DNA of 64,000 nucleotides from BRH-c25 sp012519325 (GTDB lineage Bacteria; Bacillota; Clostridia; Lutisporales; Lutisporaceae). Of the stretch, positions 34,136-43,767 are shown piece after piece. Each line of letters starts with the position of its first letter. Positions within the stretch are counted from its first letter, which is position 1. Position numbers and translations under genes: made by a program. Location of the stretch: NCBI GenBank assembly GCA_050950645.1, contig JBMNHZ010000011.1, positions 13,202 through 77,201 of the forward strand, read 5' to 3'. Under the pieces are notes generated by a model. The model searched no databases. It saw only the letters and a list, made by a program, of their open reading frames with translations, and was not told the origin of the DNA.

Positions 34136-35242
34136 ATGCAAAGCAATGATGAATTTACCATAACAAGTAAACAGCTTATATTTATTATTATAGGAACCAT
34201 GCTGGGAACCGGAATTATGAGTCTTCCCGGGCTGGCAGCAAAGGAGGTCGGTCAGGATGCATGGTTCGCCGTTATACTTGGTTCATTGTTCCCTCTTGCT
34301 TTGCTATCGTTAATAAGGTTTTTATATAAAAAAACAATAGCACCGGCTTTGTAAATGTCTGCCGAAAGGTCAGCGGAGGATTCTTGGGAAGCATATTCAG
34401 TGCAATGCTTGCATTATACTCAATATTTGCAACTGCAATTTTTCTAAGGAACTTTATCGAATTAGCATCAATGTTTCTTCTTATTGAGACGCCGATACTC
34501 GTGCAGATGTTATTGATGCTGGCTGCGTGTGCTTATTTGGCCTTGGGCAATGCCAAGGTATTGGGACGGGTTAATGAATTTTTCTTTTATGTGCTTTTCC
34601 CGCTTTTGTTATTCTCCTTGCCTGCCATGGTGAAGAATTTTGATATTAGAAACCTGATGCCGGTTTTTAACTATAAGATTTCTGATTATGTCAGAGCGGC
34701 GCTTACAACTGGGTTTGCCTTTTCCGGGTTTGAGCTTTATATTGTTTCCCATCCCTATGTATCAAGAGAAAAAGAAGCTTATTGTGCAAGCCTGTACGGA
34801 CTGCTGATAACCCTACTCATATATTTGTATTTTGTTATCGGCACAGTCTCAGTCTTCGGAGCAGAACTTACACAGGTTTATACATGGCCTACACTCCGGC
34901 TGCTTGCAACAACCGAGTTACCGATAATTGAAAGAATTGAGTTCCTGTTTATACAAGCATGGATAGGAGTATCCCTAAGGCCAATAAGCATTCAGTATTT
35001 TTTGTGCAAGTCATATAATTGCACAGCTTTTTGAACAAAAATCTCAAAAGCTGATTACATTAATACTGTTTCCAATAATAATATTTATAGCAGTTTATCC
35101 TAAAGACATATTACAGGTTTTTAAATTATCAGAGTATGTAGGGTTTACTGCATTAATAATAGGTATTGCCTTGCCTCTGATACTCATTATATTCGGGCTG
35201 TTTACAGGTAAAAGGAGGGAGAAGAAGAGTGAAAAGGTCTAA
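34136..35242 (+). pseudogene. Spore germination protein GerA-B (permease-like), degraded
   Basis: ATG 34136 opens a frame with FTITSKQLIFIIIGTMLGTGIMSLPGLAA, the start of APC-superfamily GerAB proteins. It stops at 34354 and the homology continues in another frame at 34384-35034 (VNEFFFYVLFPLLLFSLPAM, then FSGFELYIVSHPYV). A second shift near 35010 is needed to read the last two helices (FPIIIFIAVYPKD to EKKSEKV), with the stop at 35240-35242. This end overlaps the gerAC start by 14 bp, so the original operon spacing is preserved. Confidence 0.88.
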
Positions 35243-36125
35243 AAAAATATTTCTTCTAATTCTGGTTTTACTGTGCTCACTTATTCTTGAGGGCTGCTGG
35301 GATGTTAAAGAATTGGATGATTTAACAGTGCCTCTTTTCGCTGCTATTGATAAAGTACTGGAAAGCGAAAAGGAGTACCCCTAAGACAAATATCTGATTT
35401 CTTTAGGAATTCCTATATTCTATAAGGAAGCAGCCAGAAAGTTTCATATTGTGGGAACCACAGGAAAAATGACAGGGGAAGCAAGGGAGAGGCGGAACTC
35501 ACAGCTGGGGGAGCGGGTGATATTAGGCCAACTGCAGCTTCTTCTTATCGGAGAAGAGCTTGCCAAAAAAGAGGATGTTTTGGCAGTCACTGATATAATT
35601 ACAAGAAACCCTACGGTAAAAGCTTCTTATATGTGGTTGTAATCAAAGGAAGAGCTGGGCAGGTATGAGACAGAGACAGCAGTTATGCTAAGGGGCATTA
35701 AGTGCCAGGGGATTTTATCCTTTGAAGCATTTAAGGATGGAGAAGTTATTGATAAGGCAACATTTAGAGGTAGTAATAGCCGAAAAGTGACTGTGAAAAG
35801 GGAAGGAGACAAATACTTTTTCAATATACAGATAAAATTAACAGGAACAATAGTGGAGCACAAGGAGCAAAAACCCATACAGGACGGTACGAACTTAATA
35901 AAGGTTTTTCAGGATTCATTGGAGCAGCACATAAAAAAAAGGGCTGAGGCTTTTATTAAAAAGACCCAGGAGGAATATAAGTTTGATGCGTCATGCCTCG
36001 CTAATTACATAAAAGCATATACAAGGGAAAAGCTTACAAAAGAGGATATAGACAGAATAGTCGAGAATGCGGAGATTAATGTTGAGGTTAAAGTACATAT
36101 AAAAAATGCGGGAGGGAAGATGTAG
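35229..36125 (+). pseudogene. Spore germination lipoprotein GerA-C with two in-frame stops
   Basis: The GTG at 35229 starts a lipoprotein signal (LLCSLILEGCWDVKELDDL, lipobox LEGC). One single phase can be read to 36125 but is broken by TAA at 35382-35384 and TAA at 35640-35642. Recognisable GerAC parts flank both stops: the VLAVTDIITRNPTVKASYMW region, then the C-terminal FEAFKDGEVIDKATF and FQDSLEQHIKKRAEAFIKKT domain. With 299 codons it is about 80-100 short of usual, and the middle domain after SYMW is missing. The whole ger operon is therefore dead. Confidence 0.88.
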
Positions 36126-36219
36126 AAATTTTTTTCTTTTGATTTTATTCCGCTGCAGCCTTATAATAAATAGGCATAGGAAATTATCGTAATTATCATA
36201 TAGAATACGGGGTGTTATA

Positions 36220-37416
36220 TTGCTTACGGATATTCTAATAAAAACTTTCATAAAGGATAAAAATAATACCGGTGATAAGAATGTCAGGCAAAAATACGGA
36301 TACCTGGGGGGATTTGTAGGCATTGCCTGCAATGTTATACTTTCAGGAGCAAAGATTGCACTTGGTATTATGATAAACAGTATTGCCATCACCGCCGATG
36401 CTGTCAACAACCTGTCAGATGCCGCTTCCTCCGTGATTACACTGATCGGCTTTAAAATAACCAACAAGCCGGCAGACCGGGAGCATCCCTTCGGGCATGG
36501 AAGAATTGAGTACATATCGGCTATGGTTGTATCTTTCATGGTAATACTTGCAGGCTTTGAGTTTTTGAAAAGCTCCTTTGACAGGGTAAGGAACCCGGAA
36601 ATTGTCAGGTTTGATATAATACCCTTTTCGATATTGCTTTTATCCATAGGGATTAAAGTCTGGCTGAGCAGATTTTATAAAAGAATAGGCAGGGAAACAG
36701 GAAGCAAAGCCATGGAAGCTGCTGCTGCAGAGAGTCTGAGCGATGTGACAACCACATCGGTAGTTGCCCTGTCGCTGCTTGCTTCCCTGTGGACGACTTT
36801 TCCGGTGGACGGATATGCAGGGCTGCTGGTGTCTGCATTCATAATTTATTCCGGAATATCTCTCACGAAAGATACCTTGAATCCTCTGCTGGGAGAAGCT
36901 CCGGATCCTGAGTTCGTAAGGAAGATAGCCGAGAAGACTATGAGCTATGACGGCATCATAGGCATTCACGACATGATAGTCCACAACTACGGCCCGGGCA
37001 GGTGTGTTGTTTCACTGCATGCCGAAATTCCCGCCAGTATGGATATTATGAAAGCTCATGATGTAATTGACCTGGCAGAGCAGGAAATATCGGAAGAAAT
37101 GGAAATACATATGGTGATTCACATGGATCCTATCAATACTGATGACAAATTAGTGCAAAAGACCCAGGAACAGATAACCCAACTTGTAAAGGAAATGCAT
37201 GAGGAACTGTCCATACATGATTTCAGAATAGTTGGGGGAGAAGTTCACAAGAACCTTATATTTGATTTGGTAGTGCCCTTCGAATATGACGAAAAAAAGG
37301 CCAGAGAGCTTTCAGGGGAAGTGGCCCGGGAAATAAAAAACAGATATCCGGAATGCAATGCCATAATTTATATAGACAGGGCTTATTCTGTTCTGCCAAA
37401 ATTAACAGCACCTTGA
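36220..37416 (+). CDS. Cation diffusion facilitator transporter
   Basis: 398 residues; the start is probably TTG at 36220 (GGGGTG upstream), giving the clostridial-type beginning MLTDILIKTFIKD. Six helices. Metal-site motifs: AITADAVNNLSDAAS in helix 2 (NxxxD) and EAAAAESLSDVTTT in helix 5 (ESxxD). The long cytoplasmic domain ends with about 95 extra residues (HEELSIHDFRIVGGEVHKNLIFDLVVP) typical of the MamB/FieF-like clostridial subgroup. Helix 2 has N rather than H before D, which leans toward Mn/Fe transport over Zn, but this is tentative. Confidence 0.85.
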   Translation: MLTDILIKTFIKDKNNTGDKNVRQKYGYLGGFVGIACNVILSGAKIALGIMINSIAITADAVNNLSDAASSVITLIGFKITNKPADREHPFGHGRIEYISAMVVSFMVILAGFEFLKSSFDRVRNPEIVRFDIIPFSILLLSIGIKVWLSRFYKRIGRETGSKAMEAAAAESLSDVTTTSVVALSLLASLWTTFPVDGYAGLLVSAFIIYSGISLTKDTLNPLLGEAPDPEFVRKIAEKTMSYDGIIGIHDMIVHNYGPGRCVVSLHAEIPASMDIMKAHDVIDLAEQEISEEMEIHMVIHMDPINTDDKLVQKTQEQITQLVKEMHEELSIHDFRIVGGEVHKNLIFDLVVPFEYDEKKARELSGEVAREIKNRYPECNAIIYIDRAYSVLPKLTAP

Positions 37417-37441
37417 CATCCGATAGGAATATATATATAAT
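37413..37441 (+). promoter_or_regulatory. Promoter of the ileS T-box
   Basis: TTGACA at 37413-37418, 17-bp spacer and TATAAT at 37436-37441. The -35 begins directly in the stop codon of the CDF gene. A second TATAAT at 37461-37466 lacks a good -35. Confidence 0.82.
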
Positions 37442-37447
37442 AATGAA

Positions 37448-37724
37448 TATTAATTTATGGTATAATGAGGCATGAAGTAACAGCAATGAAGAGGACAGTA
37501 GTAAAGGACGCAATTCAAAGAGAGGCAATCATTTGGTGAAAGATTGCTATTTGCCATTTTATGAAAATCACCTCGGAGCTGAAGGGCTGAAATCAGTAAG
37601 CTCTTTCGCAGGCATGCGTTAGATGCGTTAAGTGATGTGTCGTATTCCTGGAATAGACGCATAACATGGGTGGTACCGCGGTATAATATCGTCCCTTTGG
37701 TTTTGACCAAAGGGACTTTTAATT
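37448..37724 (+). ncRNA. T-box leader, isoleucine specifier
   Basis: Specifier AUC at 37567-37569 in the context GAAAATCACCTCGG, T-box core GGGTGGTACCGCGG at about 37669-37682, and a terminator with 10-bp arms GTCCCTTTGG/CCAAAGGGAC at 37691-37716 followed by TTTT. It agrees with ileS immediately downstream. Confidence 0.92.
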
Positions 37725-37758
37725 ATAGTAGATCATACTCTCAGAAAGGATGTATAGC

Positions 37759-40700
37759 ATGGATAAATTTAAATTTTTATCGGAAGGCCGGATTGAAGAA
37801 AATGAAAAAAGTATATCGGAATACTGGAATGAGATCGACATACTAAAAAAGTGCGTAGAAACCAGGGAAGGGAAAAAGCCTTTCATATTCTATGAAGGGC
37901 CTCCTACGGCCAATGGCAAACCCGGGTTGCATCATGTAATTTCCAGAACCCTTAAGGATACTATCTGTCGGTACAAGACTATGAAAGGATATCAGGTCAA
38001 AAGGAAGGGCGGATGGGATACCCACGGGCTCCCTGTAGAAATCGAGGTTGAAAAGGAGCTCAAATTAACCGGGAAGCAGGATATCGAAAAGTACGGCATC
38101 AGGGAGTTCAATCAGAAGTGCCGCGAGTCTGTTTTCAAATATGTAGGAATGTGGAGGGACATGACTGAAAAAATGGCCTTCCTTATAGATATGGATAACC
38201 CATATGTTACCTATGAAAATGAGTATATTGAAACAGTCTGGTGGATACTTAAAAAGTTCAAGGATGAAGGGTATCTGTATGAGGGGCATAAGATTTCCCC
38301 TTACTGCTCAAGATGCGGTACGGGACTTGCATCCCATGAGGTAGCTCAGGGCTATAAGGAAATAAAGACCACCACTGTAATAGTAAAGTTTAAGAAAAAA
38401 GATGCCGATGAGTATTTTTTGGCATGGACCACAACTCCCTGGACCCTTCCTTCAAATGTAGCCTTAACGGTAAATCCCAAAGAGACATATATAAAGGCCA
38501 GGCAGAATGGTGAAGTATACTATTTGGAGAAGACACTGGCCGGCAAGGTGCTTGGAGAAGATTTCGAAGTGCTGGAAGAGCTTAAGGGCTCAGACATGGA
38601 ATACATGGAATATGAGCAGCTTATACCTTTTGTAAAGGCAGACAGAAAAGCCTTTTTTGTAACCCTGGGTGATTATGTAACCACAGAGGACGGTACAGGC
38701 ATAGTGCATACTGCCCCTGCCTTCGGCGAAGATGACTACAACACAGGCAGGAAATATGACCTTCCGGTGCTGCAGCCTGTCAGCATGGAAGGCAAATTTA
38801 CCGAAACACCTTGGGAAGGCAAGTTCGTAATGGATGCGGACTTAGATATAATCAAATGGCTGGCAGAGGAGGGCAAGCTGTTTAAAAAGAAAAAAGTGGA
38901 GCACAATTACCCTCACTGCTGGAGGTGCGGTACGCCTTTGCTTTACTATGCTAAACCCAGCTGGTATATAGAAATGACCAGGCTAAGGGATGAGCTTGTG
39001 GCTTATAATAATGAAGTAAACTGGTTCCCCCCATATGTCGGGGAGAAGCGTTTCGGAAACTGGCTTGAGAATGTGAATGATTGGGCTCTTTCCAGGGACA
39101 GATACTGGGGTACACCCCTTAACATATGGAGATGCGGCTGCGGACACACGGATTCAATCGGTTCAATAAAAGAGCTTGTGGAAAGGGCAATAGAAGATAT
39201 TAACGAAAACATCGATCTGCACCGGCCCTATGTGGATGAAGTTCACATAAAGTGTGAAAAATGCGGCGGCACCATGACAAGGGTAAAGGAAGTCATAGAC
39301 TGCTGGTTTGACAGCGGATCAATGCCTTTTGCGCAGCATCATTACCCCTTTGAGAACAAGGATAACTTTGATGAACTGTTTCCTGCCGACTTTATCTGTG
39401 AAGGAATCGACCAGACAAGAGGCTGGTTCTATTCACTGATAGCAATATCAACCTTTATAATGAAGACAGCCCCATATAGGAATGTACTTGTGGGCGGGCA
39501 TCTGGTGGATAAGGAAGGCAAAAAGATGTCGAAGTCTCTGGGCAATGCCGTAGACGTATTTGAAATGTTTGAAAAGTACGGTGCGGATGCGCTGAGATGG
39601 TATTTGCTTTACGTGTCACCGGTATGGACTACCACGAAATTTGACGAGGACGGAGTAAAGGATGTAATTAGCAAATACTTTGGAACGCTTAGGAATGTAT
39701 ATACCTTCTTTGCATTGTATGCAAACACCGACAGCATAGACCCTAAGAATTTCTTTGTAGAGTACAAGGATAGACCGGAGTTGGACAGGTGGATACTTTC
39801 CAAGTACAACAACCTTGTAAAGGAGGTTGATGCTGCTCTTGACGTGTATGATCTTACAAGAGCGGCAAGGAAGATTCATAGCTTTGTAAATGAAGATCTT
39901 TCAAACTGGTATATCAGGCGTTCCAGAAGGAGATTCTGGGCTACGGAGCTTACAGAGGACAAAAAGGCGGTTTATAATACCACTTATGAGATACTTGTAG
40001 GTGTATCAAAGCTTATGGCTCCCCTTGCCCCATACCTTCCGGAGGAAATATACCGCAACCTCACCGGAGAGCTGTCGGTGCATGTGGCATATTACCCGGA
40101 GGCAAATGAAGACTTGATTGACAACAAGCTGGAGGAAAGAATGGATCTGGTAAGAAGCCTTGTAGGGCTTGGAAGGGCTTCAAGGGAACAGGTAAGAATA
40201 AAAGTCCGGCAGCCTTTACAGAAGGTATTCATAGATGCCAAGTATGAAGAACTGATATCTTACCTTACACCGCTTATTCAGGAAGAACTGAACGTAAAGG
40301 AAGTCATATTCGAGAAAGATCTTAACAGATTTATAGACTTTTCTCTGAAGCCGGATTACAAATTTGCAGGCCCAATAATGGGAGCAAAGATAAAAGCCTT
40401 TGCAAAGGTACTCCAGGAAATGGATGCGGCAGTATTTGTACCGAAGCTTGATGCAGGAGAAACAGTTAAAATCGAGCTTGAAGGAGAGCCTTTTGAGATT
40501 AACAAGGATTACGTCATAACCAGAATAGCTGCCAAGGAAGGCTTTACAATGACAACAGAAAACAATCTTTTTATAATACTTGATACTACCCTGACAAAAG
40601 AGCTTGTGGAAGAGGGTTATGCAAGGGAATTCATCTCCAAGATCCAGCAAATGAGAAAGAACAATGATTATGAAATGATGGACAGAATAAACATTTACTA

Positions 40701-40866
40701 TGACGGGGACGACGAGATTGCAAACGCGGTATCAGCATTCAGAGAATATATTATGACGGAAACCCTGGCCGATAAGATAGAGAGGGTGAAGGATTCAAGT
40801 CTTGAAACCCAGGATCTTAACGGACATGAAACAGGAATGAAGGTTGAAAAAAGACCTGGCATATAG
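37759..40866 (+). CDS. ileS: Isoleucyl-tRNA synthetase, type 2 (eukaryote-like)
   Basis: 1035 residues from the ATG at 37759; AAAGGATG is placed for it, while ATG 37750 is inside that site. The HIGH-equivalent is GPPTANGKPGLHHV and KKMSKSLGN carries KMSKS (first Lys near residue 589). WDTHGLPVEIEVEKEL and the CP1 editing domain (AWTTTPWTLPSN, ATTEDGTG-like VTTEDGTGIVH) are intact. The PGLHHV form, the length above 1030 and the lack of a C-terminal zinc finger place it in the IleS2 clade, known for low mupirocin sensitivity. It charges tRNA-Ile and is controlled by the T-box upstream. Confidence 0.95.
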   Translation: MDKFKFLSEGRIEENEKSISEYWNEIDILKKCVETREGKKPFIFYEGPPTANGKPGLHHVISRTLKDTICRYKTMKGYQVKRKGGWDTHGLPVEIEVEKELKLTGKQDIEKYGIREFNQKCRESVFKYVGMWRDMTEKMAFLIDMDNPYVTYENEYIETVWWILKKFKDEGYLYEGHKISPYCSRCGTGLASHEVAQGYKEIKTTTVIVKFKKKDADEYFLAWTTTPWTLPSNVALTVNPKETYIKARQNGEVYYLEKTLAGKVLGEDFEVLEELKGSDMEYMEYEQLIPFVKADRKAFFVTLGDYVTTEDGTGIVHTAPAFGEDDYNTGRKYDLPVLQPVSMEGKFTETPWEGKFVMDADLDIIKWLAEEGKLFKKKKVEHNYPHCWRCGTPLLYYAKPSWYIEMTRLRDELVAYNNEVNWFPPYVGEKRFGNWLENVNDWALSRDRYWGTPLNIWRCGCGHTDSIGSIKELVERAIEDINENIDLHRPYVDEVHIKCEKCGGTMTRVKEVIDCWFDSGSMPFAQHHYPFENKDNFDELFPADFICEGIDQTRGWFYSLIAISTFIMKTAPYRNVLVGGHLVDKEGKKMSKSLGNAVDVFEMFEKYGADALRWYLLYVSPVWTTTKFDEDGVKDVISKYFGTLRNVYTFFALYANTDSIDPKNFFVEYKDRPELDRWILSKYNNLVKEVDAALDVYDLTRAARKIHSFVNEDLSNWYIRRSRRRFWATELTEDKKAVYNTTYEILVGVSKLMAPLAPYLPEEIYRNLTGELSVHVAYYPEANEDLIDNKLEERMDLVRSLVGLGRASREQVRIKVRQPLQKVFIDAKYEELISYLTPLIQEELNVKEVIFEKDLNRFIDFSLKPDYKFAGPIMGAKIKAFAKVLQEMDAAVFVPKLDAGETVKIELEGEPFEINKDYVITRIAAKEGFTMTTENNLFIILDTTLTKELVEEGYAREFISKIQQMRKNNDYEMMDRINIYYDGDDEIANAVSAFREYIMTETLADKIERVKDSSLETQDLNGHETGMKVEKRPGI

Positions 40867-40879
40867 CCGGGTCTTTTTC
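40849..40879 (+). terminator. Terminator of ileS
   Basis: AAAGACCTGGC pairs with GCCGGGTCTTT (one G-U) around a short loop, followed by T residues. The stem overlaps the last ileS codons and also ends the convergent regulator gene. Confidence 0.85.
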
Positions 40880-42939
40880 TAAGCAGATTTCAATAATTTT
40901 AGTGCCTTGACTCCAAGGGTTGTTATGGAGGTGCCGCCTCCCCTGCCGTTCGATAGTATAGCCAGGCCGTATAATTCCAGTTTGACAAGCATTTTTCTTA
41001 TTTGGGCTTCTGTTAGAACTATCTCTTTTTCAAGGGCTTTTTTCAAAATACTTCTTCTTCCTACTCTAAGCTTGTTGATATAGCTTGTGTATAAACAATC
41101 CAGAACAAACAGATAATTTTCTTTCTCAGATCTAATATCAGACAAGAAGTCGGACAGTTCTTTGCTCACTGCACTTTCAGGAGCAGAAGCCGTTATTCCT
41201 TTTCTTATCATACTTGGAAGGTCATTCTCATCAATAAAGCTTTTTTCCATAGTTGCCAGGTATTCTACGCAGTTTTTCAGTTCCCTTACATTTCCATACC
41301 ATGGATAGTTGCATAAAATCTTCTTTGCTGCTGAGGATAAAGCAAATTTATGATTATAAGATTTAGCGATGTGATTAAACAACAGTGGTATATCCTCTTT
41401 TCTTTCCCTTAAGGGAGGAAGTTCCAGGGGCAGAACATTCAGCCTGTAAAATAAGTCTCTTCTGAATTTATTTTCTTCCACCAGCTTCCATAAATCCGTG
41501 TTTGTTGCCGTGATTATTCTGATATCAATAGGAATTATACTGTCACCGCCTATTCGCATTACTTCACGCTCTTCAAGAACTCGCAGAAGTCTTGCCTGCA
41601 AATTATAATTCATTTCACCAATTTCATCTAAAAAAACGGTACCATTATGAGCGATTTCAAACAGGCCGATTTTACCCCCTCTTCTGGCCCCGGTAAATGC
41701 ACCCTCCTCATAACCGAACAATTCGCTTTCCAACAGGTTGTCCGGTATTGCGGCACAATTCACTGCAACAAAAGGGAATCTTTTCCTTCTGGAGGCATTA
41801 TGGATAGCCTGGGCGAACATCTCTTTCCCTGTACCGCTTTCACCCGTTATCAAAACAGAAGCGTCCGATTTAGCCCTTTTTTCTGCCAAAATTTTTATTT
41901 TTATATAATCATCATTCACTGTAATTATATCATCGAAAGTATGCTTTGCTTTATGGCCTTTTCCCAGAAGCTGTGTGCGGAGCTTATGCTGGTTTTTTTC
42001 CTTTTCATAAAAGTTATTGATAATTATCAAAGTTCCGGATGTTTTGCCTGAGGATATTACAGGTACTGTCTTTATGGAAATAGTATCATTATTGACTTTT
42101 ATTAGCCTGTATTTTGTTTCGGTTTTTGTCTGGAAAAAATCTTTATAAGGGACCTGAGGAATTATTTTGGAAATATTCTCATTCATAATACTGTTTTCCT
42201 TCCTGAGAACAGTCAGCGCTTTGTTATTGCACGCGCATACAGTACCGGTGCTGTCGGTAATGATAATACCGTCATCCATTATATTAAGCAGGCTTAATAA
42301 CTGATCCTCCAACATATTTGATTTATCAAATAATGATATTAAGTTGCTTTTTACAATTTTAATGTTTTCCAGATGTTCCTTAAAATAGTCTTCATTTAAA
42401 AGATGCTTTAAATCAAGGCTTATTGCAATTTCTGTAAGACTATCCGCATCAATAGTCCTATTGCCTATATCTATTACTTGCTTAACCCGTGAAGGTATGT
42501 GGCGGGATTCCCCAGGTGTTATAGCAATATCTATATCCGGGACATTCTTCATTCCGTTGTAATAGGGAATAAAATCCAAGTGATTGATTTTCAAGTTGTG
42601 AAAGAGTGTGATGGTTTGTATTGTTGATTCATAAGTATCATTGACAACCATTACAGAGGTACCGGACGGAATACTGACAATCTGTTCATATTGGGAGTTG
42701 GTTATAGTATGGCTTGGTATGATGACCTTTTTTCCCTTGGGTATATACTTTTTTACCATATGATACAACGAACTTACGGTTATTATATACAGATCTGCAT
42801 AAGTGAGCCTGGTGATTGGCTCCACTTCATATGAATAAGCTACTATTTCAATATTATCCTTAAATAATTGTCTCAACTGCTTGTACAAAAAGTTTGCATA
42901 GTTGAGATTGAGTGTAATAACAGCTATTTTTTTTCGCAT
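40879..42939 (-). CDS. Sigma-54-dependent activator with PrpR-type N-terminal domain
   Basis: 686 residues. Domains: PrpR_N-like sensor (1-175: IAVITLNLNYANFLYKQL, then TVMVVNDTYEST-like GTSVMVVNDTYEST), PAS (about 210-310, IMDDGIIITDSTGTVCACNN) and AAA+ (335-570, GESGTGKE Walker A, GAFTGARRGG sigma-54 contact loop, FLDEIGEM Walker B). The C-terminus is not a Fis helix-turn-helix; it ends in a winged-helix-like segment (LTEAQIRKMLVKLELYGLAI, then GRGGGTSITTLG). The PrpR_N domain senses small acids or their derivatives. It is divergent from the 2-oxoacid oxidoreductase operon and probably binds the repeats at 42967-43010 and 46256-46296. Confidence 0.88.
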   Translation of the reverse strand: MRKKIAVITLNLNYANFLYKQLRQLFKDNIEIVAYSYEVEPITRLTYADLYIITVSSLYHMVKKYIPKGKKVIIPSHTITNSQYEQIVSIPSGTSVMVVNDTYESTIQTITLFHNLKINHLDFIPYYNGMKNVPDIDIAITPGESRHIPSRVKQVIDIGNRTIDADSLTEIAISLDLKHLLNEDYFKEHLENIKIVKSNLISLFDKSNMLEDQLLSLLNIMDDGIIITDSTGTVCACNNKALTVLRKENSIMNENISKIIPQVPYKDFFQTKTETKYRLIKVNNDTISIKTVPVISSGKTSGTLIIINNFYEKEKNQHKLRTQLLGKGHKAKHTFDDIITVNDDYIKIKILAEKRAKSDASVLITGESGTGKEMFAQAIHNASRRKRFPFVAVNCAAIPDNLLESELFGYEEGAFTGARRGGKIGLFEIAHNGTVFLDEIGEMNYNLQARLLRVLEEREVMRIGGDSIIPIDIRIITATNTDLWKLVEENKFRRDLFYRLNVLPLELPPLRERKEDIPLLFNHIAKSYNHKFALSSAAKKILCNYPWYGNVRELKNCVEYLATMEKSFIDENDLPSMIRKGITASAPESAVSKELSDFLSDIRSEKENYLFVLDCLYTSYINKLRVGRRSILKKALEKEIVLTEAQIRKMLVKLELYGLAILSNGRGGGTSITTLGVKALKLLKSA

Positions 42940-42966
42940 ATTTTTTCCTCCATATATTAAAGTTTT

Positions 42967-43010
42967 AAACCGGGATAACTATAGTTATTATACGACATGT
43001 TTAACCCGGT
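42967..43010 (+). promoter_or_regulatory. Putative enhancer site (inverted ACCGGG half-sites) of the oxidoreductase operon
   Basis: AAACCGGGATAACT at 42967-42980 and the inverted half-site TTAACCCGGT at 43001-43010. A 14-bp palindrome (ATAACTATAGTTAT) overlaps the first. The same 14-mer and an inverted TTAACCCG with nearly the same spacing (33 against 34 bp) occur at 46256-46296 before the next sigma-54 promoter. Confidence 0.7.
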
Positions 43011-43125
43011 ATCAATCGAAATATAATATATCCCGATATGTGAGAATAATTGTGATTCATCAGATTTAGTTCCATACCAAAGCTCTTTTGTAAATTTTTT
43101 ATGGAATTTTAGAGATCATTAATAT

Positions 43126-43142
43126 TTGGTACGATGTTTGCT
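43126..43142 (+). promoter_or_regulatory. Sigma-54 promoter of the oxidoreductase operon
   Basis: TTGGTACGATGTTTGCT: -24 GG at 43128-43129 and -12 GC at 43140-43141 with the required 10-bp gap, 46 bp before the start at 43189. The enhancer site lies about 115 bp upstream. Confidence 0.8.
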
Positions 43143-43188
43143 AGATTTACATTTAATGATTCATATTGATTAGCAAAGGAGAGGTTTT

Positions 43189-43767
43189 ATGAGAGAGATC
43201 GTTGAAATCAGATGGCACGGTCGCGGTGGACAAGGAGCCAAGACAGCAGCTTTACTTCTTGCTGATGCTGCCTTTAACACCGGAAAATTCGTACAAGGTT
43301 TTCCAGAATACGGACCTGAAAGGATGGGAGCGCCGATTACCGCTTACAACAGGATAAGCAATGAAAAAATCACAGTACACTCAAATATTTACTATCCTGA
43401 CTATGTTGTTGTAGTTGATGAATCCCTGATTGATGCCGTAGATGTTACCGGTGGTCTTAAAGAAGGAGGCGCAATTATTATCAATAGCACCCGTAAACCT
43501 GCAGAGATAAGAAAAGAGCTGAAAGGCTACAGCGGAAGAGTCTGTACCCTGGATGCGCGTAAAATCTCCGAAGAAGAATTAGGCAGTAACTTCCCCAATA
43601 CACCCATGCTTGGTGCTGTAGTAAAGGTCAGCGGAGTGGTAGATGCCGATGAATTCCTGAAAGATATGGAGGGTTCCTTCAAGAACAAGTTTGCTACAAA
43701 GCCCCAGGTCATTGAAGGAAACATGAAAGCTTTAGAAAGATCTATGGAGGAGGTAGTCATTGAATGA
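43189..43767 (+). CDS. 2-oxoacid:ferredoxin oxidoreductase, gamma subunit
   Basis: 192 residues of the POR_gamma/POR-N type: EIRWHGRGGQGAKTAALLLADAAFNTGKFVQGFPEYGPERMGAP is the diagnostic start, and ALDARKI-like CTLDARKISEEELG and PNTPMLGAVVKVSG follow. It is the first gene of a gamma-delta-alpha-beta operon, the order of four-subunit pyruvate and 2-oxoisovalerate oxidoreductases. Ribosome site AAGGAGAGG. The stop overlaps the delta start by four bases. It is driven by the sigma-54 promoter at 43126. Confidence 0.92.
   Translation: MREIVEIRWHGRGGQGAKTAALLLADAAFNTGKFVQGFPEYGPERMGAPITAYNRISNEKITVHSNIYYPDYVVVVDESLIDAVDVTGGLKEGGAIIINSTRKPAEIRKELKGYSGRVCTLDARKISEEELGSNFPNTPMLGAVVKVSGVVDADEFLKDMEGSFKNKFATKPQVIEGNMKALERSMEEVVIE

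Noticed and set aside
35382..35642. In-frame TAA codons in gerAC as possible recoding (readthrough) sites
   Set aside because: Both are TAA, no recoding structure is evident, the protein lacks a middle domain, and the two preceding ger genes are also broken. Decay explains it better.
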